Assembly (NCBI GenBank): GCA_038316335.1
Contig: JBBQAM010000017.1
Coordinates: 7,214 to 71,213, forward strand
From: JALHST01 sp038316335
GTDB lineage: Bacteria > Bacteroidota > Bacteroidia > Flavobacteriales > Flavobacteriaceae
Direction: 5' to 3'
Length of the DNA stretch: 64,000 nt
The position numbers and the translations under genes are program-made. This document shows positions 17,716-27,058 of the stretch, in pieces; positions within the stretch are counted from its first letter, which is position 1, and each line of letters begins with the position of its first letter. The notes beneath the pieces are model-generated. The model saw only the letters and a program-made list of their open reading frames with translations. It was not told the DNA's origin and did no database searches.

Positions 17716-18654
17716 TTAATTAGCCTTTGGCAAAAACACTTCGGCCATCATACAGCGGGCGCTTCCACCGCCACAGGTTTCAATGGTTTCCAATGCGCTA
17801 TGCACGATTTCAGAATGTACTTCGAGTCTTTTGATCTGATTGGGGGTGAGACTTTCATAGGCGGCCGTACTCATGACCAGGAACCTTTTATTTTCACTTC
17901 CAAGGACTTGCAACATGTTCCCGGCAAAATGGTGCATTTGTTGCTCGGTAATCGCAATTATTTCTTTTCCGTCCCTTTTTAAATGATCGATTACATTTTT
18001 TCGTTCTTTTTTATCATCGATACTATCAAGACAAATGACCGAGAAAGTCTCTCCCAGGCACATCATAACATTGGTATGATAAATAGGCATACGTTCGCCA
18101 TCAACGGTCTGATTGGCGGTAAACAAGACCGGCAAGCATTCAAAATCTTCACAGAATTCGATCAACAGTTCTTCATGGGCCCTTTCAGATAAGGCACAGT
18201 ATGCTTTTTCATTCACTCGGTCCATCAAAATACTACCGGTACCCTCAAGAAATATCCCATCTTCTTCGGCGGCCGTATAATCCATAACACTATCGATCAC
18301 AAATCCTAATTTTTCGAGCAAATCCAGAATATCCTCCCGACGTTCATCCCTTCTATTTTGAGCAAACATCGGATACATCCCTACGGTACCATCCTCATGG
18401 AAGGAAATCCAATTGTTCGGAAAGATACTATCCGGGGTACTGGGATGAGCGGTATCCTCAATGACCAAAACGGTAATCCCCTTACTGCGTAATTTAACCA
18501 CAAAATCATCGAACTCGGCTTGCGCTCGTTTATTTATGGTTGCGTTGGCCACGTCGATATCTTGTTGAAAATAATTGTTCACAGCAGTCTGTTCATTCAT
18601 TCGAAAGTCGACTGGGCGAATCATTAGTATGGTATTGGTAATTTGCATCTTCAT
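17716..18654 (-). CDS. ctlX: Citrulline-utilization hydrolase CtlX-like (guanidino-group-modifying family)
   Basis: A 312-residue protein of the guanidine-modifying enzyme fold. Motifs: FPNNWISFHEDG near residue 80, an Asp/Glu-rich segment EEDGIFLEGTGS, the general-base region IYHTNVMM, and the C-terminal nucleophile region GGGSARCMMAEVF, where the Cys is placed as in arginine deiminases. CtlX-type hydrolases are reported to act on citrulline, releasing ornithine. The start is taken as the ATG at 18654 (MKMQITN): a longer frame to 18780 would run through the 3' end of the gene upstream. The two genes are 20 nt apart and same-strand, so they are probably one operon for arginine-related catabolism. 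Confidence 0.85.
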   Translation of the reverse strand: MKMQITNTILMIRPVDFRMNEQTAVNNYFQQDIDVANATINKRAQAEFDDFVVKLRSKGITVLVIEDTAHPSTPDSIFPNNWISFHEDGTVGMYPMFAQNRRDERREDILDLLEKLGFVIDSVMDYTAAEEDGIFLEGTGSILMDRVNEKAYCALSERAHEELLIEFCEDFECLPVLFTANQTVDGERMPIYHTNVMMCLGETFSVICLDSIDDKKERKNVIDHLKRDGKEIIAITEQQMHHFAGNMLQVLGSENKRFLVMSTAAYESLTPNQIKRLEVHSEIVHSALETIETCGGGSARCMMAEVFLPKAN

Positions 18655-18674
18655 AAAATGAATAAAAATGTGAG

Positions 18675-19589
18675 CTAAGCGCGCACCAAAGGTAAGGTAC
18701 TGCAGCGTAATAATCCTTCCTGTTTTGCAATTTCGGCATAGGGGATTTCCTCTACTGTAAATCCCTGTTGTCGCAGCCACAGGTTCAATCGCGTAAAATT
18801 TTGTTCTGAGACGACCACCTCGGGCGTAATCGAGAACACATTGCTGTACATGCTGTACATTTCATCCGAAGAAATTTCAAATATATGCTCCTTGCCAAAG
18901 AAATCTACCAGCCACTGATATTCTTCCTCAATCAGGAAGCCATTTTTATGTAAGATAGCCTTGCCTTTTCCTAAGGGCTGAAAACAACAATCTAGGTGCA
19001 AGGCATTCTCTTTGGCATTGGTATTACTTTTTCTAAGCTCAAATGATTTTACCTTTTTATGCGGAAATTGCTGGGCGATATAACCAATCGCCGCCTTATT
19101 GGTCCTGGCGGTTATTAAGTCGCTATAATCGTCTCCTGTATAGGTGCCGATAAAAATATAATCATACCAAGGCATGACATCACCACCTTCGATATGAACC
19201 TCTGGCGGTGGGCATAGGATGTGGCCCTCTTGAATTTTATCCAACACGTGCAAAATAGCTGCAAATTCGGGTTCCCTTTCAGGCAGGATGTTCGCTTTGA
19301 TCAACTTATTTTCGATAACGAACGCAATATCCCTAGAAAATATCTGGTTACAATCCTTGATTACCTCAGGTCGGAAGACGGTGACCCCATACTTTCTGAA
19401 TACCTTCGCAAAACCTTCCATTTCCCTGACCATATCGACCTCTTTGGGATAGGTGCCTGCCAAAATATGCTCTAAAGACTTGGGATCATAGGCCTGTTTG
19501 GGCGCAGGGGTCGGCCCATTGCTCAAAGCCGTCCCCAATAAGACTACTTTTAGCGGGGATATTTCGTCGTTAATGTTCAATGTGAGCAT
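18675..19589 (-). CDS. Dimethylargininase / amidinotransferase-family hydrolase
   Basis: A 304-residue protein of the same guanidine-modifying fold as its neighbour but only distantly related to it in sequence. The expected catalytic residues are visible: an Asp in FSRDIAF, the Glu-Gly-Gly-Asp segment HIEGGDVM, a His in ALHLDCCFQPLGKG, and the nucleophile Cys near the C-terminus in LLRCSTLPLVR. Such enzymes hydrolyse or transfer the amidino group of arginine, methylarginine or similar compounds. Arginine deiminase-like activity (arginine to citrulline) would feed the CtlX-like enzyme encoded next, but this link is inference. The start MLTLNINDE at 19589 fits the family. Confidence 0.85.
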   Translation of the reverse strand: MLTLNINDEISPLKVVLLGTALSNGPTPAPKQAYDPKSLEHILAGTYPKEVDMVREMEGFAKVFRKYGVTVFRPEVIKDCNQIFSRDIAFVIENKLIKANILPEREPEFAAILHVLDKIQEGHILCPPPEVHIEGGDVMPWYDYIFIGTYTGDDYSDLITARTNKAAIGYIAQQFPHKKVKSFELRKSNTNAKENALHLDCCFQPLGKGKAILHKNGFLIEEEYQWLVDFFGKEHIFEISSDEMYSMYSNVFSITPEVVVSEQNFTRLNLWLRQQGFTVEEIPYAEIAKQEGLLRCSTLPLVRA

Positions 19590-19694
19590 ATTAAATTTTA
19601 TCTAAAGTTAGGGATTTCAATAGCAAGAAAATGAAAACTGCCCCCCCATAAACGATTTGTGAAAGGACAGTTGTATGCTTTAAATGAACTGAAA

Positions 19695-20978
19695 TTACCT
19701 TTGCTCAACTGGAACGAAAGGTCTTAGGTTTTCACCAATATAAACTTGCCTTGGCCGGCCTATGGGCTCGTTGCGAAGGCGCATTTCCCTCCATTGTGCA
19801 ATCCAACCAGGAAGCCGACCCAAAGCGAACATTACGGTAAACATATCGGTAGGAATGCCCAACGCCCGATAGATGATTCCCGAATAGAAATCAACGTTCG
19901 GATATAACTTGCGTTCCACGAAATAGGAATCTTCCAAGGCTTCTTTGGCGAGCCCTTTTGCGATTTCCAAAACAGGGTCATCAATACCTAGATCGCCCAG
20001 CACCTCGTCAGCGGCCTTTTTTATAATCTTGGCTCTTGGATCAAAATTTTTATAGACCCTATGGCCAAATCCCATCAATCTGAAGGGGTCGTTTTTGTCC
20101 TTTGCCTTCGCCATATATTTTTGGGTATCCCCACCATCTGCCTCAATGGCCTCTAACATTTCCAATACCGCTTGATTCGCACCACCGTGCAAGGGTCCCC
20201 ATAAAGCAGAGATCCCAGCGGAAAGCGAAGCGAACAGGCCTGCATGGGAAGAACCTACCATACGAACGGTAGAAGTAGAACAATTCTGTTCGTGATCTGC
20301 ATGCAAGATCAATAATTTATCAAGGGCCTCGATTACAATTTTGTTCTTAACATATTCCTTGTTCGGTTTCTTGAACATCATCTTATGAATATTCTCCACA
20401 TATCCTAGCGCATCATCCCCATAATCTAAGGGCAGCCCCATTTTCTTGCGCAACGTCCAAGCTACTAAAACCGGAAACTTGGCCATTATTCGTACTATGG
20501 CATGGTACATGGCCTTTTCTGAGCTAACATTTACCGAAACGGGATTAAAGGCGATCAGAGCACTTGTGAGCGATGAAAGGACGCCCATAGGATGGGCCGA
20601 CTTCGGGAAGCCGTCCAAGATTTTCTTCATTTCTTCATCTACCGTAGATTCTGCCTTTATATCAATATGAAATTTCTCCAAACGCTCTTTATCTGGCAAT
20701 TCCCCGAATATCAAGAGATAGGCAACTTCGAGAAAATCCGCTTTTTCGGCCAATTCCTCGATGGCATATCCCCGATATCTTAAAATCCCCATCTCCCCAT
20801 CCAAGAACGTAATGGAGCTCTCACACGATCCGGTATTCTTATAACCAGGGTCAAGCGTTATCATTCCAGTTTTGGCCCGCAAGGTATTAATATCGATAGC
20901 GAGTTCATTCTCTGTCCCTTTAACGACCGGAAATTCAAATTTCTGACCATTATATTCTATTGTAGCTGTATCTGGCAT
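19695..20978 (-). CDS. gltA: Citrate synthase
   Basis: Condenses oxaloacetate and acetyl-CoA to citrate, the first TCA-cycle step, in the cytosol. The product has 427 residues from the ATG at 20978 (MPDTATIEYNG). The frame extends 81 codons further upstream, but that part is AT-rich, lacks family similarity and holds the likely promoter, so the shorter start is chosen. Motifs: the loop GPLHGGANQAV with the first catalytic His, GFGHRVYK with the second, and the catalytic Asp in the segment YPNVDFYSGI. The N-terminal extension before the catalytic core is that of the hexameric Gram-negative type. It ends PVEQR at 19695. Confidence 0.97.
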   Translation of the reverse strand: MPDTATIEYNGQKFEFPVVKGTENELAIDINTLRAKTGMITLDPGYKNTGSCESSITFLDGEMGILRYRGYAIEELAEKADFLEVAYLLIFGELPDKERLEKFHIDIKAESTVDEEMKKILDGFPKSAHPMGVLSSLTSALIAFNPVSVNVSSEKAMYHAIVRIMAKFPVLVAWTLRKKMGLPLDYGDDALGYVENIHKMMFKKPNKEYVKNKIVIEALDKLLILHADHEQNCSTSTVRMVGSSHAGLFASLSAGISALWGPLHGGANQAVLEMLEAIEADGGDTQKYMAKAKDKNDPFRLMGFGHRVYKNFDPRAKIIKKAADEVLGDLGIDDPVLEIAKGLAKEALEDSYFVERKLYPNVDFYSGIIYRALGIPTDMFTVMFALGRLPGWIAQWREMRLRNEPIGRPRQVYIGENLRPFVPVEQR

Positions 20979-21010
20979 GCGTCTAATTTTCTTGTTAACC
21001 TGTATTCTCG

Positions 21011-21041
21011 TAAATTTAGGAAAAACAAGCCACGTTAACAA
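21011..21041 (-). promoter_or_regulatory. Candidate promoter of gltA
   Basis: On the minus strand TTG (21041-21039) is followed after 20 nt by TAAATTTA (21018-21011), one mismatch from the Bacteroidota -7 consensus. It lies about 33 nt upstream of the chosen gltA ATG, which supports that start over the longer frame. Confidence 0.35.
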
Positions 21042-21124
21042 TTTCCTGATTTCATTTATTATATAATTTAAAATGCCAAAGCTTCTAAGGATTGTAAACG
21101 AGCTTACTGGGTAATCGCAACCCT

Positions 21125-22666
21125 TTATAAATGGGGAGTATAAAGATCCTTGTAATAAGAATTCACCGATTTTCGCCAAGTAAACCTCATTTTTTTTGCA
21201 TTGATTTCTATGGCCTTCCAAAGGTCCTTATCATATAAAAATAGCTGTAGCACTTCGTCAAATACCCGGATCATGTTTTTAATTTTTTCATCATAGGTGG
21301 CACCATCAAAGCTAAATCCTGTTTTCATATGTTTTACGGTATCTTTAAGGCCACCCGTATGATGAACCAAACAGGGGGTACCATCTCGCATGGCTAGCAT
21401 TTGGCTGATGCCACATGGTTCGAACAGACTGGGCATAAAATATAAATCGGTTTCCAAATAGATTGAATCTACCAAGTCCTCAGAATACCCGTTGGTAAAA
21501 ACAAAGTTTTTGTGGGCATAACTCATCTTGCGAAACAATTCCTCGTATTCTGGATCACCATTACCTAACAACATAAAAATTCCGTTTACTTTTTCCAGCC
21601 TTTTTAATAGCTCTATCAATGCTTCGGGAGAACGTTTAAAAGAGTAAAACTTCTGCTCGGTCAATCGGGCCACGCTTGCCACAATGAATTTTGGAGGTTC
21701 AGCCACATATTGCATTATTTTTTCACCGGTATGTGCCAAATAATCGGCCTTGTATTTTTTAGATTCCTCCTGTAACCACCCAAAGATTGCCTTTACGGTG
21801 TTTTGATATAACATGCCTTTTTCGGCAACCCTAAAATTCAAGTAATTTAACCCATTGAGTATCCCGAACAGTCTGCCCTCCTTATTGGCCGCCTGTAAAT
21901 CGGACTCCAGGCTTTCACCACCAATAAACTCGGGAGGGTCGCTAGGTCTTTGTATATCCTCCTTATAGGATGGGGATACCGTGTGCACGGCATCCGCCAA
22001 ACGAATCCCCACAGCCATAAGGTTGATGCAGTCCCGGTAACGATGGTCCATTAACTTATTGGTATCGTAAGGTATCCCTGGAAACCAATTCTCGAGTGAT
22101 GAATAATTGTCCTTGAAGGGCCTGATACCCTGCATGGCAAGGTTATGTATTGTAAATACATAACGCAGCCTTTTCAATCTGATGTATTGCGGGTGGTAGG
22201 TCTTCACGAACAATAAGAGACTCGTATGCCAATCGTGCATATGAACGATATCGAGTTTACCAAACGCACCTATCTTGATGGCCTCGGCAACCGCCGTGCA
22301 AAAAATGGTGAATTTCAGGTAATCGGTATAGAAAGGTTCTTCGGGGTCGTCATGATAAATATGGGCTATTTGGCCTTCAGTAATCTCCGGATGATGTATG
22401 ACGTAATGGTGAATGTTCTTGAACTCTTTTTTGGGTAAGACCTCATATAGTTCAGCAGTATAGTTTATGCCCCGCAACTGAAGGATTAGATAGGATTTAA
22501 ATGTCCCATTTTGATGCAGTCTGCCATAAGATGGCACAACGACGCTCACTTTATCGCCCCGTCCTGAAATCTCTCGTGGGACATCTCGGACAACATCGCC
22601 CATCCCACCGGCCTTGCATTTTCGAATGCCGTCATTCTCGGCAGCTACAAAGAGAAAATTATTCAT
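21125..22666 (-). CDS. glgA: Glycogen/starch synthase-like glycosyltransferase (GT5)
   Basis: A 513-residue GT-B glycosyltransferase. The N-terminal ADP-glucose loop reads KCKAGGMGDVVRDVP (family form K-x-G-G-L-G-D-V), followed by VHMHDWHTSLL and YVFTIHNLAMQG. The C-terminal half has SVARLTEQK, FMPSLFEPCGISQM and HHTGGLKDTV. It should extend alpha-1,4-glucan from ADP-glucose in the cytosol. The start is the ATG at 22666 (MNNFLFVAAEND); a TTG seven codons upstream is less likely. Neither glgC, glgB nor glgP is nearby, and segments such as the donor-loop Leu to Met change make a related glucan or glucosyl role possible. The gene symbol is tentative. Confidence 0.85.
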   Translation of the reverse strand: MNNFLFVAAENDGIRKCKAGGMGDVVRDVPREISGRGDKVSVVVPSYGRLHQNGTFKSYLILQLRGINYTAELYEVLPKKEFKNIHHYVIHHPEITEGQIAHIYHDDPEEPFYTDYLKFTIFCTAVAEAIKIGAFGKLDIVHMHDWHTSLLLFVKTYHPQYIRLKRLRYVFTIHNLAMQGIRPFKDNYSSLENWFPGIPYDTNKLMDHRYRDCINLMAVGIRLADAVHTVSPSYKEDIQRPSDPPEFIGGESLESDLQAANKEGRLFGILNGLNYLNFRVAEKGMLYQNTVKAIFGWLQEESKKYKADYLAHTGEKIMQYVAEPPKFIVASVARLTEQKFYSFKRSPEALIELLKRLEKVNGIFMLLGNGDPEYEELFRKMSYAHKNFVFTNGYSEDLVDSIYLETDLYFMPSLFEPCGISQMLAMRDGTPCLVHHTGGLKDTVKHMKTGFSFDGATYDEKIKNMIRVFDEVLQLFLYDKDLWKAIEINAKKMRFTWRKSVNSYYKDLYTPHL

Positions 22667-22747
22667 AAAACCAGCATCTAGGTTCAAAGAAAACCCAAAA
22701 TTAAGCAGTAAACTTTCAGAAGACTATGATATAGGTCATCATAGCTA

Positions 22748-22787
22748 TATAAACCTTTCTGCGGAGCTATCGGCAGAAAGGTTTATA
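22748..22787 (-). terminator. Hairpin after eno
   Basis: A perfect 15-bp stem (22748-22762 with 22773-22787) around a 10-nt loop lies between the 3' end of eno and the start of the glycosyltransferase. AT-rich flanks lie on both sides. The U tract on the minus strand is short, so termination efficiency is uncertain. Confidence 0.65.
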
Positions 22788-22807
22788 AAAAACGTAGGGA
22801 ACGCCGG

Positions 22808-24097
22808 CTATTTTATCTTAAATGCCATTTCCTGTGGAAAATAGGCCATACTTCCCAATTCTTCCTCGATACGCAGTAGTTGGTTATATTTCGCCATGCG
22901 ATCCGAACGGGAAGCCGAGCCCGTTTTAATTTGTCCGGTGTTCAAGGCAACCGCTAGATCGGCGATGGTATTATCTTCGGTTTCCCCTGAACGATGCGAC
23001 ATAACAGAAGTATAGCCCGCATTTTTGGCCATGTTCACGGCTGCAATCGTTTCGGTAAGGGTTCCGATCTGGTTTACTTTTATCAAAATTGAGTTTGCAA
23101 TCCCATTCTTAATTCCTTTGGCCAAGCGCTCGACATTGGTCACAAAAAGATCATCCCCGACAAGCTGCACTTTATCCCCGATTTTTTCAGTCAAGGTCTT
23201 CCAGCCATCCCAGTCATTTTCGTCCATACCATCCTCAATTGAGATAATGGGATATTTGGCACTCAAATCAGCTAAATATTGAGCCTGTTGTTCAGAAGTT
23301 CGTATGGCGCCTTTATCACCCTCAAATTTGGTATAGTCGTATTTTCCGTTTACATAAAATTCGGCGGCGGCACAATCGAGGGCGATCATTACATCATCGC
23401 CTAGTTTATAACCTGCTTTATCGACCGCCTTGCCAATAGTATCCAAAGCATCCTCTGTACCGTCTAACGTAGGGGCAAAGCCACCTTCATCGCCAACAGC
23501 AGTGCTTAAACCTCTATCGTGCAATACTTTTTTAAGGCTATGGAAAATTTCAGTTCCCATTTGCATGGCATGACTAAAATTCTTGGCCTTTACCGGCATG
23601 ATCATAAATTCCTGAAAGGCGATCGGGGCATCAGAATGCGAGCCGCCATTGATAATATTCATCATAGGAACCGGCAAGGTGTTGGCACTAACACCCCCTA
23701 CATAACGATATAAGGACAAGCCGAGTTCATTTGCCGCTGCTTTGGCTACCGCTAGGGAAACCCCTAAAATGGCATTAGCACCTAAATTAGATTTATTGGG
23801 AGTACCATCTAGATCGATCATGGTCTGATCGATCAAATTCTGTTCAAAAACCGACATTCCTAATATTTCCTCGGCAATGGTCGTATTTACATTATTAATT
23901 GCCTTGGTGACACCTTTCCCCATAAACGCTTTACCACCGTCCCTAAGTTCGACAGCTTCGTGTTCACCAGTAGAAGCACCAGAGGGAACGGCAGCCCTTC
24001 CCATAATACCGTTCTCGGTAACAACATCGACCTCGATGGTCGGATTGCCCCGGGAATCAAAAATTTGTCTTGCATGTATACTCAGAATGATACTCAT
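22808..24097 (-). CDS. eno: Enolase
   Basis: Interconverts 2-phosphoglycerate and phosphoenolpyruvate in glycolysis; cytosolic, Mg-dependent. The 429 residues are full length. Motifs: IHARQIFDSRGNPTIEVDV at the N-terminus, the GASTGEHEAVELRDG loop, VGDEGGFAPTL, the metal Asp in IALDCAA, SIEDGMDENDWDGW, VGDDLFVTN, ILIKVNQIGTLTET with the catalytic Lys, and SHRSGETEDNTIADL near the C-terminus. The start is the ATG at 24097. It follows carA on the same strand (102-nt gap). Confidence 0.99.
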   Translation of the reverse strand: MSIILSIHARQIFDSRGNPTIEVDVVTENGIMGRAAVPSGASTGEHEAVELRDGGKAFMGKGVTKAINNVNTTIAEEILGMSVFEQNLIDQTMIDLDGTPNKSNLGANAILGVSLAVAKAAANELGLSLYRYVGGVSANTLPVPMMNIINGGSHSDAPIAFQEFMIMPVKAKNFSHAMQMGTEIFHSLKKVLHDRGLSTAVGDEGGFAPTLDGTEDALDTIGKAVDKAGYKLGDDVMIALDCAAAEFYVNGKYDYTKFEGDKGAIRTSEQQAQYLADLSAKYPIISIEDGMDENDWDGWKTLTEKIGDKVQLVGDDLFVTNVERLAKGIKNGIANSILIKVNQIGTLTETIAAVNMAKNAGYTSVMSHRSGETEDNTIADLAVALNTGQIKTGSASRSDRMAKYNQLLRIEEELGSMAYFPQEMAFKIK

Positions 24098-24199
24098 TTT
24101 ATTTTTTGATTAGGAGTGAATTTTTAAGGCTATAAATATACGAAAGCTTGAATTGAATGCCGTATGAGAAGTAACTTATTAAAATAATATAACAAATTG

Positions 24200-25327
24200 T
24201 TAAACTGAAATCGAATTCGTATGGTTCTTACGAATTAAATCAAAAAATTCATCAAATAGATACTCCGCATCATGCGGGCCCGGACTCGCTTCTGGGTGAT
24301 ACTGAACTGAAAAAACGTCTTTGTTCTTCATCCGAATTCCCGCTACGGTTTTATCATTCAGATGTACATGGGTAATTTCCAAAGAAGGATGTGCTTCGGT
24401 TTCTTCACGATTGATGGCAAAACCATGGTTTTGAGAGGTAATCTCGCCTTTCCCAGTCAAGAGGTTCATAATGGGATGGTTGATTCCTCGATGCCCATTA
24501 TGCATCTTATACGTTGAAATACCATTGGCCAATGCGATAACCTGATGTCCCAGACATATTCCGAAGAGCGGTTTGTCTTGTGCGATAATCGACTTTGCCG
24601 TGGCAATCGCCTCCGAAAGTGGTTCGGGATCTCCAGGGCCGTTCGAGATGAAATAAGCATCAGGACCCCATGCCGACATTTCGTCAAAACTAGCATTATA
24701 AGGAAACACCTTGATATAGGCCCCTCTTTTGGCTAGGTTTCGCAGTATGTTCTTCTTAATACCAATATCGAGGACCGATATTTTAATTGGGGCGGTCTCC
24801 TCCCCATAGTAATAGGTCTGCTTGGTCGAAACCTTTGAAGCGAGCTCGAGGCCTTCCATACTTGGTACTTCGTCAAGTTGCGCCTTCAATAGCGATAGGC
24901 TATCGACCTCTGTGGAAATAACGGCATTCATCGCCCCATTGTCGCGTATATAGGCAACTAAAGCCCGGGTATCTACGTCTGAAATTGCGAAAAGATCATT
25001 GGCGTCTAAAAATTCCAAAAGGCTGGCATCGGCGCTGGGCCTGGAATATTCATAACTAAAATTTCTACAAATCAATCCTGAAATTTTAATCGAATCAGAT
25101 TCGACCTCTTCAGATACTGTGCCATAATTGCCAATGTGGGCATTCGTAGTCACCATCAATTGTCCGAAATACGATGGGTCTGTAAAAATCTCCTGATACC
25201 CGGTCATTCCAGTATTAAAACATACTTCACCAAAAGCAGTTCCTTCCTTATTGCCAACCGCCTTTCCGTAGAAAATAGTGCCATCGGCTAAAAGTATTAG
25301 TGCCTTTCTCCTCGATTGATATTTCAT
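24200..25327 (-). CDS. carA: Carbamoyl-phosphate synthase small subunit
   Basis: The glutaminase subunit that releases ammonia from glutamine for carbamoyl phosphate synthesis (arginine and pyrimidine pathways). It has 375 residues. The N-terminal CPSase_sm domain includes GTAFGEVCFNTGMTGYQE. The class I amidotransferase domain starts near residue 185, with the nucleophile Cys in FGICLGHQV and the His-Glu pair in QYHPEASPGPHD. It lies directly downstream of the rplQ terminator. The large subunit gene carB is not in this window. Confidence 0.98.
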   Translation of the reverse strand: MKYQSRRKALILLADGTIFYGKAVGNKEGTAFGEVCFNTGMTGYQEIFTDPSYFGQLMVTTNAHIGNYGTVSEEVESDSIKISGLICRNFSYEYSRPSADASLLEFLDANDLFAISDVDTRALVAYIRDNGAMNAVISTEVDSLSLLKAQLDEVPSMEGLELASKVSTKQTYYYGEETAPIKISVLDIGIKKNILRNLAKRGAYIKVFPYNASFDEMSAWGPDAYFISNGPGDPEPLSEAIATAKSIIAQDKPLFGICLGHQVIALANGISTYKMHNGHRGINHPIMNLLTGKGEITSQNHGFAINREETEAHPSLEITHVHLNDKTVAGIRMKNKDVFSVQYHPEASPGPHDAEYLFDEFFDLIRKNHTNSISV

Positions 25328-25360
25328 AACTTTTCTTAAAATTATTTAACAAAGAAACAT

Positions 25361-25393
25361 AAAAAAAGGATAAACTGTTGGGTCTATCCTTTT
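25361..25393 (-). terminator. Intrinsic terminator after rplQ
   Basis: On the minus strand a 9-bp stem (AAAAGGATA pairing with TATCCTTTT, 12-nt loop) runs into seven T residues. It lies 26 nt after the rplQ stop and 34 nt before the carA start, marking the end of the ribosomal-protein supercluster. Confidence 0.85.
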
Positions 25394-25418
25394 CCAAATA
25401 CTATTAAATATTAACATC

Positions 25419-25994
25419 TTATTCTTCTGAATCATCGGCTTTAACCTCTGTTTCGGCTTTTTTTTCGGTCACTGTCTTGGTCTCAGTTGCTGCCTTGGCC
25501 TCGGTTTTCGTTTCGGTAGCTGCTACGGGTGCTGTGTCTGTTTCTGCTTTTGCGCCTGTTCCCTTTCGACTTCTTCTCGTTGTCTTTTTCTTTGGCTTCC
25601 CGGCATTGTACAATTCATTGAAATCGACCAATTCGATCATCGCCATATCGGCATTGTCACCCAAACGGCTTCCCAACTTAATAATACGGGTATAGCCTCC
25701 TGGCCTGTCCCCGACCTTTTCGGCCACTTCGCTAAATAATTCGGTAACCGCAAATTTATCGCGCAGGTTTTTAAAAACGATGCGTCGGTTATGTGTACCC
25801 TTTTCGGCAGATAGGTTGTTTTCGGCCTTTGACTTTGTGATCAAGGGCTCGATAAACTGTTTCAATGCCTTCGCTTTGGCAACTGTGGTGTTGATGCGCT
25901 TGTGTTCTATTAGGGAGCATGCCATATTCGCCAACATCGACTTCCTATGGGCAGACTTTCTTCCTAAATGATTGACTTTCTTACCGTGTCTCAT
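25419..25994 (-). CDS. rplQ: 50S ribosomal protein L17 with long low-complexity tail
   Basis: L17 binds 23S rRNA near the exit tunnel side of the large subunit. Residues 1-120 are the normal L17 domain (MRHGKKVNHLGRKSAHRKSM at the start, later RVVFKNLRDK-like RIVFKNLRDKF and GGYTRIIKLG). From about residue 133 to 191 the protein adds a tail of Lys, Thr, Glu and Ala repeats ending ADDSEE, which is longer than the roughly 120-130 residues of most bacterial L17. It is the last gene of the supercluster. Confidence 0.98.
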   Translation of the reverse strand: MRHGKKVNHLGRKSAHRKSMLANMACSLIEHKRINTTVAKAKALKQFIEPLITKSKAENNLSAEKGTHNRRIVFKNLRDKFAVTELFSEVAEKVGDRPGGYTRIIKLGSRLGDNADMAMIELVDFNELYNAGKPKKKTTRRSRKGTGAKAETDTAPVAATETKTEAKAATETKTVTEKKAETEVKADDSEE

Positions 25995-26048
25995 TACATT
26001 ATGCTATTTTCTTCCTTATCCGGGATTTTCCCTTCCAACAGAAGTAAA

Positions 26049-27041
26049 TTAATCTTTATCCAATTTATATTTTGACAAATCCATCCCGAAGCTAAGGCCT
26101 TTATTAATGACCAATTCTTCCAATTCGGTGAGTGATTTTTTACCGAAGTTCCTGAATTTCATCAAATCGTTCTTATTAAACGAGACCAAATCCCCTAAGG
26201 TATCTACTTCCGCGGCTTTCAAGCAATTCAAGGCACGTACCGAAAGATCCATATCGACCAATTTGGTCTTGAGTAACTGACGCATGTGCAACGACTCTTC
26301 ATCGTAGGTCTCGGTCTGTGCAATCTCATCGGCTTCTAAGGTAATGCGCTCATCAGAGAACAACATAAAGTGATGGATCAAGACCTTTGCACCTTCGGTT
26401 AATGCCTCCTTAGGATGTATGGAACCATCGGTGACTATTTCAAAAACCAATTTTTCATAATCGGTTTTTTGTTCTACCCGAAAGTTTTCAATGCTGTATT
26501 TTACATTTTTAATAGGAGTAAAAATCGAATCTACCGCAATGGTTCCCAATGCTGCACCCGATTTTTTGTTTTCCTCTGCCGGGACATAGCCTCTTCCCTT
26601 GTCGATGACCAATTCCATATTGATGCTCACCTTCGAATCCATATTGCAAATGACAAGATCAGGGTTCAAGACTTGATACCCGGAGATGAATTTTTGAAAA
26701 TCCCCTGCGGTCATCTGATCTTTACCACTCACTGATATGGAGACTACTTCTGCTTCTGAATCATCGATCTGTTTTTTGAAACGTACCTGTTTCAAGTTGA
26801 GTATAATCTCGGTAACATCTTCAACAACCCCAGGAATCACAGAAAATTCATGTTCCACTTTGTCAATTCTGACCGAAGTAATTGCGTGGCCTTCCAAGGA
26901 AGATAGCAATACCCGTCTTAATGCGTTCCCAACAGTTAATCCATAACCAGGTTCCAAAGGGCGGAATTCAAACTTCCCTTCAAAATCTGAGGAATCGATC
27001 ATTATTACTTTATCGGGTTTCTGAAAATTAAATAATGCCAT
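26049..27041 (-). CDS. rpoA: DNA-directed RNA polymerase alpha subunit
   Basis: It has 330 residues with the N-terminal dimerisation and assembly domain (GYGLTVGNALRRVLLSSL, about residues 32-50; GRGYVPAEENK) and the C-terminal DNA- and activator-binding domain from about residue 255 (LKAAEVDTLGDLVSF, FRNFGKKSLTEL). It dimerises to seed assembly of RNA polymerase. It lies between rpsD (17-nt gap) and rplQ (54 nt), the usual order. Confidence 0.99.
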   Translation of the reverse strand: MALFNFQKPDKVIMIDSSDFEGKFEFRPLEPGYGLTVGNALRRVLLSSLEGHAITSVRIDKVEHEFSVIPGVVEDVTEIILNLKQVRFKKQIDDSEAEVVSISVSGKDQMTAGDFQKFISGYQVLNPDLVICNMDSKVSINMELVIDKGRGYVPAEENKKSGAALGTIAVDSIFTPIKNVKYSIENFRVEQKTDYEKLVFEIVTDGSIHPKEALTEGAKVLIHHFMLFSDERITLEADEIAQTETYDEESLHMRQLLKTKLVDMDLSVRALNCLKAAEVDTLGDLVSFNKNDLMKFRNFGKKSLTELEELVINKGLSFGMDLSKYKLDKD

Positions 27042-27058
27042 AATTGGATCAGTGTTGA

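Noticed and set aside
18655..18780. 42-codon N-terminal extension of the CtlX-like frame.
   Set aside because: It overlaps the 3' end of the upstream gene in another frame; the ATG at 18654 gives the normal N-terminus.
20979..21221. 81-codon N-terminal extension of the citrate synthase frame.
   Set aside because: No family similarity, AT-rich, and it contains the likely promoter; the ATG at 20978 fits known proteins.
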